The position numbers were made by a program, and so were the translations under genes. The notes beneath the pieces were generated by a model. That model made no database searches and was not told where the DNA came from. It was given only the letters and a program-made list of their open reading frames with translations. Source: Afipia sp. OHSU_II-C1 (GTDB taxonomy: Bacteria; Pseudomonadota; Alphaproteobacteria; Rhizobiales; Xanthobacteraceae). From it: 64,000 nt of DNA. This document shows, one piece after another, positions 44,723 to 53,736 of the stretch (position 1 is its first letter; every line of letters begins with the position of its first letter). Location of the stretch: contig NZ_APJI01000015.1 in NCBI RefSeq assembly GCF_000497575.1, positions 1 to 64,000 of the forward strand, given 5' to 3'.

Positions 44723-44960
44723 TTCGTTACCGGATCCCTAGATCAAGATCGATAGTGTAAGTAACCGATTGGCTTTTGACTCCTACGAAAAATCGAAAGC
44801 TTGACTTCAATTTTCTTGAGCCATTCTGACGGTCAAGATTATCAGACCCTCTCCCCTCGCCACAAAATGAAGAATTTTCATGCGCTGGCGAGGATTATGA
44901 GTTTGTTTGACTAAGTCGACACCGGCAATTTTCTCCTAACCTGCTAGCAAGGAGATTATT

Positions 44961-45755
44961 ATGACCGTTGACCAACCCGTGCTCATGAGTGTGGAAGGCA
45001 ATATCGCGACACTCACCCTCAACCGCCCTGAGAAGCTGAACGCACTTAGTTATGCTCTCATCGACACTTTCCAGCAGCACCTGGATGCCATAGAGCGAGA
45101 CGACTCGATCAGAGTCGTCATCCTTACCGGATCTGGTAAAGCATTCAGCGCAGGTGCCGATATCGCTGGGTTCTCGTCGAGTGTCGCGGCCGGCGTAAAC
45201 ATTGCCATGCGCGAATTCGTTGGACGCGGCCAGGCGTTCACAAAGCGGGTTGAAAACTTCCCAAAACCCATCATCGCTGCAGTGAACGGGTTGGCCTTCG
45301 GCGGCGGATGCGAGGTAGTTGAGGCATGTCCGCTAGCCATCTCAAGTGACGAAGCCCGTTTCGCCAAACCAGAGATCAACTTGGGGTTTCCTCCTCCGTT
45401 CGGTGGAACACAGCGCCTTCCGCGCCATATTGGGCGTAAGCGTGCCTTGCAGCTTATTCTGACTGGTGACTCGATCTCAGCGCAGGAAGCCGCACGTATC
45501 GGTCTGATCAATGAAGTTGTATCTGCCTCGCAGCTCATGATGCGCGCCCGCGAACTCGCGGCCAGAATCATTGAGAAGCCGCCTGCTGCGGTCAGAGCGA
45601 GTCTTGCGAGCGTCACCCGCGGCATCAATCTGTCGATCGATGAAGGGCTTGCCGTCGAAGCCAATCAATTTGCGCAGATGGTTCCCACGCGCGACATCCG
45701 AGAGGGGATCGATGCATTTCTTGAGCGTCGTCCTGCTCATTTCAACGGGCAATAA
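44961..45755 (+). CDS. Enoyl-CoA hydratase/isomerase family protein
   Basis: A 264-residue crotonase-fold protein: TLTLNRPEKLNALSYALIDTF, the oxyanion-hole segment SAGADIAGFS, GGGCEVVEACPLAISSDEARFAKPEINLGF and GGTQRLPR. The usual PGAGGTQ reads PPPFGGTQ, and the catalytic-site glutamates (in GCE and PEI) are kept, so hydratase activity is plausible. It is followed by the DUF1330 gene after 48 bases. Confidence 0.9.
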   Translation: MTVDQPVLMSVEGNIATLTLNRPEKLNALSYALIDTFQQHLDAIERDDSIRVVILTGSGKAFSAGADIAGFSSSVAAGVNIAMREFVGRGQAFTKRVENFPKPIIAAVNGLAFGGGCEVVEACPLAISSDEARFAKPEINLGFPPPFGGTQRLPRHIGRKRALQLILTGDSISAQEAARIGLINEVVSASQLMMRARELAARIIEKPPAAVRASLASVTRGINLSIDEGLAVEANQFAQMVPTRDIREGIDAFLERRPAHFNGQ

Positions 45756-45803
45756 AAACCTTGAATCACACGGATTTACAGCACTTACATACGTGGAAAA
45801 GAA

Positions 45804-46229
45804 ATGACCGGACATGTTGACCTGACTAAAGAGCGCTTCATCGCTCATCGAGACAACCAGCGCGACGGCAAGGCCCACTTGCTTAACCTCATTCGGCTAC
45901 GCGAACATGCGAACTATCCGGACGGCCATGCCTCAACCGGAGTCGAGGCTTATCGAACTTATGGACGTATCAGCGAGCCGGTCCTCGCACGACTAGGCGT
46001 AAAGATTGTATGGGAAGGCCGTTTCGAGAACATGCTGATCGGCCCGGATGAGGAGAATTGGGACCTAAGCTTTGTTGCAGAGTACCCAAGCCTGGCAGCC
46101 TTTAACGAAATTCTCCGTGATCCCGTTTATCGAGAAGCTGCGGCGCACCGAAGAGCTGCAGCTCTGGATTCTCGCCTCATCCGTCTTGCTGCTTTGCCTC
46201 AAGGGACCAGATTCGGACAATTCATTTGA
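45804..46229 (+). CDS. DUF1330 family protein
   Basis: A 141-residue protein with the DUF1330 ferredoxin-like fold: KAHLLNLIRLREHANYPDGHAS, YGRISEPVLARLGVKIVWEGRFENMLIG and the SLAAFNEILRDPVYREAAAHR ending. No reaction is established for the family. Same strand as the enoyl-CoA hydratase and probably co-transcribed. Confidence 0.82.
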   Translation: MTGHVDLTKERFIAHRDNQRDGKAHLLNLIRLREHANYPDGHASTGVEAYRTYGRISEPVLARLGVKIVWEGRFENMLIGPDEENWDLSFVAEYPSLAAFNEILRDPVYREAAAHRRAAALDSRLIRLAALPQGTRFGQFI

Positions 46230-46507
46230 GTATTCAGCAAGCGGACCTATCGCGAGCCTAGGGGAATGAGTCGATTCATGGAATTCTCATGAGCTGAACC
46301 AATTCCAAGCGGTTACTCGCCCGACATGACGTTGCTATCACCAATTGCCTAAAGTCGCGTTGGGGATAGCCGCGTTGCTAACGTAAATTCCGTTACAACA
46401 ATCGGAACGATTATCCGGTCTTACTGCTATCCGTGACTAGGTTTCTGGCTTTACTAATGCAGCCAGAATGACGATTAGAACGTATGCCGTCGACCTCCGG
46501 ATAGATT

Positions 46508-46951
46508 TCACAAATTGATGTTGAAGCGCATCTTAACTTGCGAAAAAGCACCTTCGCGCAAGTAAAAGGCAACTCCTCGCTCATTCCATTCCGGTGTCTG
46601 CCATTCAAGTTGATCCGCACCGAGCCTTCTAGCTACGGCTATCGCCTCAGCCAATAGGCCTGCACCGACACCTTTGCCTCGCTCGTTGGTTGTCACATAC
46701 AAACAATCAAGATGCGCCCAGATATGGTCTCGCCAGAGAGAGTAGTCGATCGTCAGAGAGAAGTATTCAAGAAGCTCTCCTTGTCGAGACGCGACAAAGA
46801 TATGCGCACGGGCACCTTCGCCGGTCACGAGAGATAATAGGCCCCGTCTGGAGATAGTTGCCTCGTTTCTCTCGTAGTTAGCGTGATCGCGGATCATGGC
46901 CAGCAAGTCGTCACAATCGGACGACTCGGCTGGCCTGATGACCATCGGCAT
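46508..46951 (-). CDS. GNAT family N-acetyltransferase
   Basis: A 147-residue GNAT protein. The acetyl-CoA loop is in ERGKGVGAGLLAEAIAVARR, preceded by LDCLYVTTNERG, and the final strand ends FYLREGAF. The substrate is unknown; the size fits small-molecule or amino-group acetylators. Its start (ATG at 46951) shares one base with the rhodanese stop, so the two are coupled. Confidence 0.87.
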   Translation of the reverse strand: MPMVIRPAESSDCDDLLAMIRDHANYERNEATISRRGLLSLVTGEGARAHIFVASRQGELLEYFSLTIDYSLWRDHIWAHLDCLYVTTNERGKGVGAGLLAEAIAVARRLGADQLEWQTPEWNERGVAFYLREGAFSQVKMRFNINL

Positions 46952-47349
46952 CAACTTTGATCGGACTGGAGAGAAAAGCCCTCATCAAGCCAGCCGGTGA
47001 TCCCGCCGGTCATGATCTTAACGGGACGGCCGAGCTCCGCCAAACGTAAGGCTCCACGCGCCGCGCCGTTGCAATGAGGCCCGGCGCAATAAGTCACAAA
47101 AACCGTCTCATCGCTCCATTGTGCCATCCTCGATGCCACGATCTTTCCATGCGGCAAATTAATAGCTCCAGCGACATGCCCCTGCGCGAATAGAGCTGGA
47201 CTTCGTACATCGAGCAAAACGAAGTCCGCACCCTTCGACAGAGCGTCGTGAACGTCCCAACAGTCGGTCTCGAATGCAAATTCAGCAGCAAAGTGCTCCT
47301 TTGCAAGATCGCTTGCGGCCGGAGCTACAGCAGTAACGGCACTTGGCAT
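46951..47349 (-). CDS. Rhodanese-like domain protein
   Basis: A 132-residue single-domain rhodanese: DFVLLDVRSPALFAQGHVAGAINLPHG, and the active loop YCAGPHCNGAARGALRLAELG with its catalytic cysteine. It transfers sulfur to cyanide or a protein thiol. Divergent from the FtrA-like gene; E. coli FtrA is described as an activator of rhodanese-related genes, which fits this pairing. aaggag lies eight bases before its ATG. Confidence 0.88.
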   Translation of the reverse strand: MPSAVTAVAPAASDLAKEHFAAEFAFETDCWDVHDALSKGADFVLLDVRSPALFAQGHVAGAINLPHGKIVASRMAQWSDETVFVTYCAGPHCNGAARGALRLAELGRPVKIMTGGITGWLDEGFSLQSDQS

Positions 47350-47399
47350 GAGAAATCTCCTTTCCCTGCAACAGTGCTATGCCGCAGTTTCACTTGCCA

Positions 47400-47417
47400 T
47401 TGGCGCAAATGACAATG
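47400..47417. promoter_or_regulatory. Shared motif before GlxA/FtrA-type regulator (copy 1)
   Basis: TTGGCGCAAATGACAAT lies 30 bases before the favoured start of the FtrA-like gene and in the divergent gap with rhodanese. The same phrase with two changes, TTGGCAGAAATGACAAT, occurs at 50339 before the second regulator of this type. Confidence 0.5.
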
Positions 47418-47429
47418 AACGTAAACATC

Positions 47430-48452
47430 ATGCCAAATATGCAAGGTCCATTAGTTGCCGCTCTACTCTATGATGGATTGTGCACGTTCGAATTTGGAAT
47501 CGCTGCGGAAATTTTCGGTCTTCCGCGCCCGGAAATGGGTTCAGGCTGGTATCGCTTCGCAAGCTGCGCAATTGAACCCGGACCATTGCGTGCACATGGC
47601 GGCTTCAGCATTCTACCAGACGGCGGGGCCGATCTTCTTGAGCAAGCGGATCTTATTATCATCCCTGGTTGGAAGGGCTCTGATATTCCTGTCCCTCAAA
47701 GCCTGACAAATGCTCTAAGACGCGCAAGATCAAAGGGCGCAAGATTAGCTTCGATATGCTCCGGAGCTTTTGTCCTGGCAGAGGCCGGATTTCTTGACGG
47801 CTCGATAGCCACCACCCACTGGCGCTACGCTGACGCCTTGCGCGAAAGATTTCCGGCTATAGAAGTCGATGACACCTCGCTCTACCGTGGCGCCAACGGT
47901 ATCTATACGTCGGCAGGCAGCGCGGCCGGCATAGACTTGATGATAGAAATTGTGCGGCAGGATTTCGGTGCACTGGCCGCCAACTCAGTCGCTCGCCGAA
48001 TTGTCATGCCTGCCCATCGCGGAGGCGGTCAGGCGCAATTTCTGGAACGCCCGGTTGCTTTACGGGTAAGCGCCAGTATAGCCCCGGTATTCGAATATAT
48101 TAGACAGCACATTCATCACCAATGGTCCGTCAGCGAGATGGCGAGCAAAGCGAGAATGAGCAAACGTACTTTCGAACGCCGTTTTATGGAAGCCACCGGT
48201 GAATGGCCAGGCCAATGGCTCATCAACGAAAGACTTGAAGCGGCAAAGGAAATACTTGCTCAGACAAATCAGCCCATGGAGAAAGTCGCGGAGGCTGTTG
48301 GCTTTGGAAGCTCACATGCACTCCGTCATCACTTCCGTCGCCTCGTCAGGCTCAGCCCCAGCGATTATCGCCGTCAATTCTCGAAGGTGCCGATGAATAA
48401 AGTCGCGTCCGAGGCTAATGCTCAAAATACACTAAAGGGCAGGACTGCTTAA
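47430..48452 (+). CDS. ftrA: GlxA/FtrA-type AraC regulator
   Basis: A 340-residue regulator with a DJ-1/PfpI-like domain (SICSGAFVLAEAGFLDG) and an AraC helix-turn-helix pair (MASKARMSKRTFERRFMEATGE and EKVAEAVGFGSSHALRHHFRR). It resembles FtrA. The start at 47430 is chosen by comparison with the second regulator: both begin MP[NK]MQ, after the shared motif. The frame extends to 47379 but would put the motif inside the gene. It is divergent from the rhodanese-GNAT pair. Confidence 0.87.
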   Translation: MPNMQGPLVAALLYDGLCTFEFGIAAEIFGLPRPEMGSGWYRFASCAIEPGPLRAHGGFSILPDGGADLLEQADLIIIPGWKGSDIPVPQSLTNALRRARSKGARLASICSGAFVLAEAGFLDGSIATTHWRYADALRERFPAIEVDDTSLYRGANGIYTSAGSAAGIDLMIEIVRQDFGALAANSVARRIVMPAHRGGGQAQFLERPVALRVSASIAPVFEYIRQHIHHQWSVSEMASKARMSKRTFERRFMEATGEWPGQWLINERLEAAKEILAQTNQPMEKVAEAVGFGSSHALRHHFRRLVRLSPSDYRRQFSKVPMNKVASEANAQNTLKGRTA

Positions 48453-48481
48453 GACGAGCAACACTCCAAGACGAGTTACAG

Positions 48482-49492
48482 TTACACGCGCAAGTAGCTC
48501 ACATTTTTCCGCAAGGCGGTTTCAGCTTCGTCATCGATCTGAGCTAGCAATTCTCCCACAGGCCTAACCGCCTGGATGAGCGTCGCTGACATGCCAGCAT
48601 AAAGCGGTCCTGCTTCCCAATCGCCGTCCATTGTCGCCCAAGGCGTCGCCACATTGTAACGAAGCATTGGAACACCTTCCGAGAATTGCCCGATTGCTTC
48701 TCCTTCTCCCGGCCGTGATCCATTTGATGGATAGCCCGCATCCTTCCAGTTCTTGTAGGTCGAGTTGGCAATTACTCGATGAGGTGAATTTGGCCATCCA
48801 CCATCGAACAACGTTGTCTCGACCAAGTCTGATAATCCGCAATCCACGATCATTTGTTTGTGCCCAGGATGACTGCCACTTTCGGCCGATGCAACAAATC
48901 GTGTCCCCATCCATGCCCCACATGCACCGAGCGATAATGCGGCTGCCAGGCCTCGTCCATCAGCTATGCCGCCAGCTGCCACCACTGGAACACCACGCGC
49001 AGAATCAACAATCGTCGGCAACAAGGTCATAAGCGGCGCCTCGCCGGTAAGATGACCGCCGGCCTCTCGCCCTTGCGCCACGATAAAGTCCACTCCGCAG
49101 TCAGCTGCTCGTTTGGCTTCTTCGGATCCCGACACAGTCCAAAATACTGTCGCCCCCTTATCCTTTGCACGCCGAACATACGGTGCCGGATCGCCACGCA
49201 AGAACGAAACAACTCGGCAACCAGCATCAAGAGCGGTTTCAAGCCGCTGCATCTGGTCCGCAATCAAAACAAAATTGACGCCAAACCGACCAGCACCGCC
49301 AGCAGACGCGATGTAACCAGAAAGTGTCTGACGCAGTTCAGCCTGAGGAATGTGGCCCAGCGCGACAAACCCCAGAGCACCCGCATTTGCGAGAGCTCCG
49401 AGGAATTCAGGAGTCGATCCGCGGCCGAGTGGAGCCGCCACGACGGGATGGCGCAGATTCAATCCATCCGTCAGCGCAGTCTTAAAACCCAT
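48482..49492 (-). CDS. Nitronate monooxygenase family protein (second)
   Basis: A 336-residue FMN enzyme of the NMO family: HPVVAAPLGRGSTPEFLGALANAG, QGREAGGHLTG and PVVAAGGIADGRGLAAALSLGACG. It differs clearly from the first copy at 38641, so it may act on another substrate. It follows the nitrilase-family gene by 16 bases on the same strand, forming a two-gene operon. Confidence 0.9.
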   Translation of the reverse strand: MGFKTALTDGLNLRHPVVAAPLGRGSTPEFLGALANAGALGFVALGHIPQAELRQTLSGYIASAGGAGRFGVNFVLIADQMQRLETALDAGCRVVSFLRGDPAPYVRRAKDKGATVFWTVSGSEEAKRAADCGVDFIVAQGREAGGHLTGEAPLMTLLPTIVDSARGVPVVAAGGIADGRGLAAALSLGACGAWMGTRFVASAESGSHPGHKQMIVDCGLSDLVETTLFDGGWPNSPHRVIANSTYKNWKDAGYPSNGSRPGEGEAIGQFSEGVPMLRYNVATPWATMDGDWEAGPLYAGMSATLIQAVRPVGELLAQIDDEAETALRKNVSYLRV

Positions 49493-49508
49493 TTCGAACT
49501 CCGATCAC

Positions 49509-50291
49509 TCAGCTGACCGATGGCGCGAAGTAGGCGCGCTGCATATCGCGCGGATATGTCTCCTTGGCACGCTCCGCGACGGCGAGATCGATTTCTGTCG
49601 TGACGAATGGTCGAGCTACAGAGGTTTCAGCAAGCAAAGCCGCTTCAGGCGAGAACAGCCAACTAGACCCGGAAAACAGATCTCGGTCATACGACCGGCG
49701 ATTGGCAGAGGCGAGATAACACCCCGAAATCACCGCAGAAAGCTCACAAGCAGCACGCCATCGTCGTCCTACTCCTCCCGCCCGCGGATGAGAAATAAGA
49801 TGAGCCCCAGCAATACCGATTTCCCTCGCATGCTCTGGAAACATGATCTCACTGCAGAGCTGGAAGCCAACACGCAAAGTGTCATTCGTGACAGGGGCGA
49901 ACTTTCGATCACCCTGGGAAAACCACAGCGTCTCGCGCGCTATCGGGACATCTGGCAAATACCACTTGCGCCGAACAGCCTGATAACCTGAAGCCTTCGA
50001 CCAGAGAAAAGCCTCGTTGTACCGATGGCCATCGCGCTCTATCGGCCTGGAGGTCATCACGGTCTTGCAGGAAAGTGCGCCGAATTGATCGATCATCCGA
50101 TCGTGATCTCGAAGCGCCTTCCGCCACGACTCATCATCAACCCGATCTCCGACAAATATCCATTCGCAAAACGGCATTTCCGGCAAAACAACGATGTCAG
50201 GCCTATCAACCCCAGCTTGCGCGACAAGACTTTCCCATGCCGCCTTCTTTCGCGACGCTTCATCCGGAAATTCGCAAACCATAATTTTCAT
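49509..50291 (-). CDS. Carbon-nitrogen hydrolase (nitrilase superfamily)
   Basis: A 260-residue C-N hydrolase with the Glu-Lys-Cys triad: E38 (VVLPEMPF), K109 (RRKWYLPD) and C146 (FQLCSEIMFPE). It cleaves an amide or nitrile; the ligand is unknown. The ATG at 50291 has aggtga ahead. It is in an operon with the second nitronate monooxygenase and divergent from a GlxA-type regulator, which together form a self-contained unit. Confidence 0.9.
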   Translation of the reverse strand: MKIMVCEFPDEASRKKAAWESLVAQAGVDRPDIVVLPEMPFCEWIFVGDRVDDESWRKALRDHDRMIDQFGALSCKTVMTSRPIERDGHRYNEAFLWSKASGYQAVRRKWYLPDVPIARETLWFSQGDRKFAPVTNDTLRVGFQLCSEIMFPEHAREIGIAGAHLISHPRAGGVGRRWRAACELSAVISGCYLASANRRSYDRDLFSGSSWLFSPEAALLAETSVARPFVTTEIDLAVAERAKETYPRDMQRAYFAPSVS

Positions 50292-50338
50292 ACTGATCAC
50301 CTATTGGACTGCTTTCCGAAAAATTAGCGGAACCAACG

Positions 50339-50375
50339 TTGGCAGAAATGACAATCTCATGATATTTTCTGCCAA
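50339..50375. promoter_or_regulatory. Shared motif and 10-bp inverted repeat before second regulator
   Basis: TTGGCAGAAATGACAAT at 50339-50355 is the same phrase as at 47400. Its first ten bases, ttggcagaaa (50339-50348), form a perfect inverted repeat with tttctgccaa (50366-50375) across 17 bases. It lies between the divergent nitrilase and regulator genes, where a shared operator is expected. Confidence 0.6.
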
Positions 50376-51352
50376 TGCCCAAAATGCAAAAAACCGTGCT
50401 GTTCGCTTTCGATGGATGCCAACTGCTCGACATTGCTGGCCCCTCCTCTGTATTCGGAATTGCAAACAACATTGCTGGCCAAGAGATCTACAATGTCTCG
50501 GTGATCTCACCGTCCGGCGGCCTAGTTGCAACGTCCTGCGGTATCTCGATCGCAACGGAAGCGCCGACTTCTCTCGCACCTAAAATGGTAAAGACCTTGC
50601 TTGTCGCAGGCGGCGGGCAGACAACCATGCACAAAGCCATAGCGCTGCCCAGCACGCAAACATGGCTGCAGCGCTGTATCGAGGCGGCACCGCGCTTTGG
50701 TTCGGTGTGCTCGGGCGCCTACATACTAGCCGAGCTTGGAAAATTGGATGGTTTACGCGTGGCCACGCATTGGGCCGACTGCGTTGACCTTGGGATGCGT
50801 TATCCTAGTCTGTCGGTCGATAAGAATGCGCTTTTTATCGTAAGTGGTAAGGCCTGGACATCCGCTGGAATTTCAACCGGCATAGACATGGCTTTGGCGA
50901 TGGTCGAGCAAGACACCAGCCGACAAGTTGCAGATAAGGTCGCAAAGTTCATGGTGCTCTATGCACGAAGACCGGGTTATCAATCTCAGTTTAGCGAGAT
51001 GCTCAATGCGCAAATCTCTGCCGGAGAGCCATTTGCCAACTTGATCAGTTGGATGGAATCCCGAATCTCTCATCCCATCGGAATCACAACGCTGGCCAAT
51101 CGCTCGGGGCTCTCAGAGCGATCATTCTATCGAAAATTCGTAGCCGCAATCGGTCAAACTCCCGCACAGTTCGTTCTTCAAATGAGATTGGAAAAGGCGC
51201 GAACCCTGCTAGCGACAAACCTGCCGCTGAAAGTTATTGCCAGGCGAACTGGCATGAGCTCTGCGAGCCATCTCAATCTCGCATTCGAACGTAAGTTCGG
51301 CCTTTCACCATCGACATTCCGAAAGGTACATCACGTTGGCGCTCATGAATGA
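50375..51352 (+). CDS. GlxA/FtrA-type AraC regulator (second)
   Basis: A 325-residue regulator with the DJ-1/PfpI-like domain (VCSGAYILAELGKLDG) and a C-terminal AraC pair (LANRSGLSERSFYRKFVAAIGQ and VIARRTGMSSASHLNLAFERKFG). It is divergent from the nitrilase-NMO pair and probably controls it. Its start MPKMQKTVLFAFDG aligns with the FtrA-like gene start. Confidence 0.9.
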   Translation: MPKMQKTVLFAFDGCQLLDIAGPSSVFGIANNIAGQEIYNVSVISPSGGLVATSCGISIATEAPTSLAPKMVKTLLVAGGGQTTMHKAIALPSTQTWLQRCIEAAPRFGSVCSGAYILAELGKLDGLRVATHWADCVDLGMRYPSLSVDKNALFIVSGKAWTSAGISTGIDMALAMVEQDTSRQVADKVAKFMVLYARRPGYQSQFSEMLNAQISAGEPFANLISWMESRISHPIGITTLANRSGLSERSFYRKFVAAIGQTPAQFVLQMRLEKARTLLATNLPLKVIARRTGMSSASHLNLAFERKFGLSPSTFRKVHHVGAHE

Positions 51353-51838
51353 CCCTATCGACAACTGAGAATTGTGCTCCATCTAGCTAGAACCATTGGC
51401 TCGCCGCTCGCAGGTTGGACGACGGTAAGGCGATAGGATTCTGATGGAGCAAGTCGTCCGATAGCAATCTGGGCGATCGGATTGTTTTGGCCCTCTGTAC
51501 TCATATTTGCGCTACTTCACAAACCCGTCGCGCTTGATTTCCCATCACTTCACAACGCAGGATCTAATCACCGAAACTTGCAGAGGTCCGTTCAGGCGCC
51601 GACGGCACAGCCGTAATCTTGGGCCCTTTTGATTGCTGTGCGCGCCCATCTGAAGAAACAGCGCAGAAGGCGACGACATAACCCAGGCCAAGCTGGCCAT
51701 CTGAATTTAAGAACACGTCACTATTCAATCCGGTTTCGCTATTGATAGACTTCAAATCTTTTGATGAGTCCGCCTTGGATGGCATGATAACTATCATGGA
51801 CAATCCACGTCGAGTTTCTTCGTCCACAAGGAGTGTGC
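51353..51838. other. 486-base gap with a doubtful small ORF
   Basis: No convincing gene. A small minus-strand frame at 51564-51827 (about 78-87 residues) has a mild hydrophobic segment but no recognised family and a poor ribosome site. Its overlap with the promoter region of the next gene makes it less likely to be real. Confidence 0.4.
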
Positions 51839-52255
51839 ATGTCTACTACTGTAACCGCGCACGGGCTTATTGATCGTGCTTACGCCAACGACCTGCTTGA
51901 TGCTGTTCAGAAGTATTTTGATCTGATGTACGACTGCGATACGTCTCGCTTTAATCAGGTTTTCGCGCCAACCGTCCAACTGCACGGATTCCGTGAAGGA
52001 AAGATGGTTGCTTGGCCTGCACCGGTCTACCGGGATATCCTGGATAAGCGCCAGTCGCCTAAATCTGCGAACTCACCCCGCGCTGATGAAGTACTGTTAA
52101 TCGATTTTTCCTCCCAAACACAGGCTTTCACAAAGGTTCGCGTGAGGGTCAACACGATGGTATTCGTGGACTATCTGACGTGGCATTTAATCGATGGCAC
52201 TTGGCTGATTACATCGAAAGGCTTTCACGTCGAATCGAATGACGGTGAAATCTAA
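51839..52255 (+). CDS. NTF2-like/putative lumazine-binding family protein
   Basis: A 138-residue protein of the NTF2-like cone fold; the segments AVQKYFDLMYDCDTSRFNQVFAPTVQLHGF and the C-terminal TMVFVDYLTWHLIDGTWLITSKGFH fit the putative lumazine-binding (PF12893) group. Such proteins bind small hydrophobic ligands or act as isomerases. The ATG at 51839 has aaggag five bases ahead; a hairpin follows the stop. Confidence 0.8.
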   Translation: MSTTVTAHGLIDRAYANDLLDAVQKYFDLMYDCDTSRFNQVFAPTVQLHGFREGKMVAWPAPVYRDILDKRQSPKSANSPRADEVLLIDFSSQTQAFTKVRVRVNTMVFVDYLTWHLIDGTWLITSKGFHVESNDGEI

Positions 52256-52268
52256 GATTAGAGACCAA

Positions 52269-52298
52269 CTACAGGCAGATTTATCGAGCTGCCTGTAG
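52269..52298. terminator. Hairpin terminator after NTF2-like gene
   Basis: Perfect 10-bp stem ctacaggcag with ctgcctgtag and a ten-base loop, 13 bases after the stop at 52255. No T-run follows. Confidence 0.6.
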
Positions 52299-52335
52299 GC
52301 GATTGCCTGCTAGTAGCGACTGCTAACGGAAGTGT

Positions 52336-52510
52336 TCAGCACGCGATCAAGAAGCAGCCGTGGAGAGTTTGTGACGCCAGCCCAGTATACACTATGATCG
52401 GGATGCCCCGTTCCGCCAGAAATTCGATGGTATCGGCCATCCGCGCCCCCAAGGAATTCCGATCAGGATGACGTCACAAAAATCGTCGACGACGCGGGCC
52501 GTGTAGATGG
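52336..52510 (-). pseudogene. Response-regulator receiver fragment, frameshifted
   Basis: Reading this strand gives VDDFCDVILIG in one frame and then LGARMADTIEFLAERGIPIIVYTG in another, together matching the last half of a CheY-like receiver domain (D-V-I-L-I-D-x-N-L-G ... FLAERGIPIIVYTG). A frameshift separates the two near 52455 and the phosphoacceptor half is missing. It lies between a terminator and the broken alcohol dehydrogenase. Support is moderate because only about 55 codons remain. Confidence 0.5.
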
Positions 52511-52598
52511 GGTGTGAGTATCACGATCTTGCCGTCCGCCGCTTTACGGCCCCGGATCTCCGGCGCGGTTATCGGCCTCACTCTGGGCTTGGCTGACG

Positions 52599-53630
52599 CT
52601 ACGCGACGGCTTCTCGCATGAGGATCAGCTTGGTCGGCGGATTCGCGAGCGCGTCGATCGCCTCGTCCCATCGCGCCACCGTGTGGATACGCTGCACAGG
52701 TACTTTTCGTTGAGCCAGCAGATCGAGCACCTTGGGCATCAGCGCCTGAATGTTCGCCCACCCGATCGTAAAGCGCACGCCCTGAGCGTACATCGCACCG
52801 ACAGGTAGCGAAGCCGAGCCGTGTTAGACGCCGCAACTGGTGCATCGACCATAGGGTGCGGTGGACCGCAGCGTGGCCGAAAGCCATTCACCGGACGGGA
52901 CGCCGCTGGCGTCAACTGTCACCGGATAACTTCCATGGCGGGATGGCGCTTTACGCATCTCGATCGCATTGGCTCCCACAGATTCGGCGATGGCCAGGCG
53001 GGCGGGATCGTTGTCAATGAAATCCACCTGTTCAGCACCAAGTGCGCGTGCGAGTGCCGCGGCATACAGACTGATCGATGGGGCACCACCGCCGCCGACC
53101 ACAAGCACCGGTGCTCCGGGTTCTTCGAGCAGTCCCTCGGCGACACATCGGAAGGCATCAGAAAGATTGTCGCCGACGCTGGCCGCATCGACGGCCGACA
53201 CGCCCTCAGGCAACTTGGCCATCATGGTATCGGCGTAAGGCACGCGCACGACGTCGCTGGCGGCACCACCCCAATTGCCGAAGATTCCGAATCCGTAGGC
53301 GGAATTTCGCGGCACCGTGGTGCAGGCGGCTGGAAAGCCACGCTTGCAACGATTGCATTTGCCGCATGCGACCAGAAACGACACCACGACGCGATCGCCG
53401 GGGACGAACGCGGTCACACCGTCGCCGATTTCGATCACATCGGCCACAAATTCGTGGCCAAAGCAAAATTCATCACGCGCTGGAAGCCCGCCCCTGAGGT
53501 AGGCGGTGTCCGCATCGCAGATCGAAAGGGCAACAGGACGGACCAGCGCGTCGTTGGCGTGCAGCAATTTCGGTGCAGGCGTCTCACGCCACTCCAGCCG
53601 CCGATCGCTCCGCATCATTAGTTGTCGCAT
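52599..53630 (-). pseudogene. Zinc alcohol dehydrogenase interrupted by a stop codon
   Basis: A 343-codon frame of a zinc-dependent medium-chain alcohol dehydrogenase, open except for one TAA at 52824-52826. Before it the frame shows CFGHEFVADVIEIGDGV, GDRVVVSFLVACGKCNRCKRG with the structural zinc cysteines, and VLVVGGGGAPSISLYAAALARALG. After it, in the same frame, come HGSASLPVGAMYAQGVRFTIG and the normal C-terminus. The position usually holds a tyrosine, so a single base change explains it. The ATG at 53630 has gagaggg upstream. It could also be a sequencing error. Confidence 0.85.
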
Positions 53631-53736
53631 AGGACCCTCTCGTTCATGATCAAATAATTCGACGGGCGGCGGCAGGACAAACAAATAAAACTGTAAGCCA
53701 GATGATCCCAATTCATTTCATCGATCGATGGACTAC

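Noticed and set aside
51564-51827. Minus-strand frame of 87 residues before the NTF2-like gene
   Set aside because: No family, poor start and overlap with a promoter region; kept only as a note in the gap entry.
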